DNA of 64,000 nt from a bacterium (lineage in GTDB: Bacteria > Electryoneota > RPQS01): NCBI GenBank assembly GCA_013360195.1, contig JABWCQ010000010.1, positions 1 through 64,000 on the forward strand, written 5' to 3'. This document shows positions 63,016-64,000 of the stretch, piece after piece; position 1 is the first letter of the stretch; every line of letters starts with the position of its first letter. Under the pieces are notes generated by a model that saw nothing but the letters and a program-made list of their open reading frames with translations, did no database searches and was not told where the DNA came from. A program made the position numbers and the translations under genes.

Positions 63016-63439
63016 CTCCCGCGTCAGTTCTGTGCTTGCTTCTCATTGCAAGCGCCTCTATTGTAATGAAATCAAGGAAACTGGATATCGCTTCGGAGTG
63101 GTCATGCCATAGCGCGCTCATTGGGCAGCTATTGCAGCTCCCACAGTCGCCGTAGGCCAGCACGCACTCGTTCAGGCGGTCTTCCGAATCAAACAGCGAG
63201 GCAATTCGTCGCAGCGTGATTCGGCTTGGGTCTTCCGCCAGGGCGTACCCGCCGCGTGGTCCGCGAATTGAGTTCACGAAGCCTTCCGCTTTTAGAGTTC
63301 CAAGTACTTTACTAAGATAGGGTTGAGGTATGCGCTCTTCCCTGGCAACGTCTGTGGCCAGCCAGCGTGTCTCTTTCGGTTGGCAGGCCAACCAAACAAG
63401 GGCACGTATGGCATAAGCGGCTGAGTGGGAAAAAAGCAT
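62993..63439 (-). CDS. Rrf2-family regulator with Fe-S cysteines (NsrR/IscR-like)
   Basis: The 148-residue protein has the Rrf2 winged helix (SHSAAYAIRALVWLA ... PQPYLSKVLGTLKAEGFVNS) and RGPRGGYALAEDP in the wing. Cysteines C92, C99, C102 and C105 (CVLAYGDCGSCNSC) match the three-cysteine cluster site of NsrR and IscR plus one. NsrR senses nitric oxide, which fits a nitrate-respiration operon ending in a repair protein. It is the first gene after the promoter at 63466-63494 and so probably controls its own operon. Whether the trigger is NO, oxygen or Fe-S status is not readable. Confidence 0.9.
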   Translation of the reverse strand: MLFSHSAAYAIRALVWLACQPKETRWLATDVAREERIPQPYLSKVLGTLKAEGFVNSIRGPRGGYALAEDPSRITLRRIASLFDSEDRLNECVLAYGDCGSCNSCPMSALWHDHSEAISSFLDFITIEALAMRSKHRTDAGDDTHGHA

Positions 63440-63465
63440 TTAAGAGTATTGTATCTTTTTATCCA

Positions 63466-63494
63466 AATATATATTATGAATCTGAGCCTGTCAA
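63466..63494 (-). promoter_or_regulatory. σ70-type promoter of the nitrate island
   Basis: On the minus strand TTGACA (63494-63489), 17 bases, TATATT (63471-63466) is close to the σ70 consensus. Transcription would start near 63459, about 20 bases before the Rrf2 gene. AAAAAGATACAATACTCTT between the -10 and the ATG is a possible Rrf2 site. Confidence 0.75.
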
Positions 63495-63669
63495 GAGGAA
63501 CTGTGGCAATAAGTCAAAATTATTTAGTTATTATTTATATTATGCTTATGGAATTCTCGACGCCCACTGGCGTGACTATTCAATCCTCGATTTTATCCCA
63601 TTTGTGTGTGCTGGCCTCTCAAAAATCTGTCCAGTTTGGTCTGAACTTCAAATTTTAGTACCTTTTTGA

Positions 63670-64000
63670 ATGGCTGGTTCACGCCAAATCACTCTCCCAA
63701 TAGCAGGAGCCATCCTCGCCGGAGGGCACAGCTCGCGCATGGGGGTTCCGAAAGCCGGAATTGTGCTTTCCTCCGGTGAGACTATGTTTGAACTGGTCCT
63801 GCGGCAATTCACCGGCCTAGACCTGCGATGTGTTGTCGTCGGCCACAGCGATGGAATCGACAAGTCCTTATATGATGATGTCATTTTCCTTCCCGACCAG
63901 ATACATGACCGCGGCCCGGTAGGGGCTTTGTTTGGTTTGTTCCAAAGCGGAATTGCCTCGAGTTATCTCGTAGCCGGATGTGATCAAATTCTGTTGAACC
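63670..64000 (+). CDS. mobA: Molybdenum cofactor guanylyltransferase MobA (cut by window end)
   Basis: The 110 visible residues start MAGSRQITLPIAGAILAGG and contain the nucleotide-binding motif ILAGGHSSRMGVPKAG, then FLPDQIHDRGPVGALFGL and LVAGCDQ, all in the order of MobA. MobA links GMP to molybdopterin to form the MGD needed by NarG. It is divergent from the nitrate operon, with the 230-base gap holding the operon promoter. The 3' end lies outside the window. No clear ribosome-binding site is seen. Confidence 0.9.
   Translation, partial: MAGSRQITLPIAGAILAGGHSSRMGVPKAGIVLSSGETMFELVLRQFTGLDLRCVVVGHSDGIDKSLYDDVIFLPDQIHDRGPVGALFGLFQSGIASSYLVAGCDQILLN

Overview
The window looks like the genome of an FCB-group bacterium, probably outside the Bacteroidota proper. 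Three very large secreted proteins end in type IX secretion (Por) sorting domains of the YPNPFNP type, and the chromosome also carries σ54 regulators and a dissimilatory nitrate reductase. All coordinates, starts and functions come from reading the sequence; no database search was run.

Region 1 (1-33.6 kb) reads as an integrated mobile element or genomic island. A primase-helicase (135-2750) is followed by a 9-bp-phased array of ATGAC units (2747-2968). A minus-strand cassette of small genes follows: a DUF4282-like membrane protein, a coiled-coil tail-anchored protein, a strongly folded candidate RNA with an intrinsic terminator, and a 26-residue amphipathic peptide. Next come two huge T9SS cargo proteins (4802-14249), and then a compact minus-strand operon (14562-17570) encoding a complete ubiquitin-like conjugation set: a Ubl ending in GGA, an E2-like protein, a JAMM peptidase, an E1-like adenylating enzyme and a small unknown protein. 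A copper/silver resistance operon (18147-33271) follows. It encodes CusC, CusB and CusA, a Met/His-rich propeller lipoprotein split by a one-base frameshift, YHS-type metal-binding proteins, a sensor kinase with a σ54 activator, and a P1B ATPase. A σ54-type promoter precedes it. The region ends at a 3' tRNA fragment with its terminator (33602-33668), which I read as the right attachment site of the element.

Region 2 (34-48 kb) looks like ordinary chromosome: two POT-family transporters, a third T9SS cargo protein, a cytidylate-kinase-like protein, and a cluster of regulators (WYL, two orphan Fis-type proteins, a propeller-sensor kinase, an NtrC-like regulator without the GAFTGA motif, and an excisionase-type HTH protein).

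Region 3 (48-64 kb) is a nitrate-respiration island on the minus strand, driven from a good σ70-type promoter at 63466-63494. The order is Rrf2/NsrR-like regulator, moaA, MOSC protein, dihaem cytochrome c, narG, narH, narJ, a NarI-Rieske fusion, b6-type cytochrome b, a c-type cytochrome, two NarK transporters and a YtfE/RIC repair protein. mobA diverges at the right edge and is cut by the window end. Together these genes would make molybdenum cofactor, import nitrate, reduce it at a quinol-linked complex that also carries bc-complex parts, and repair nitrosative damage to Fe-S clusters.
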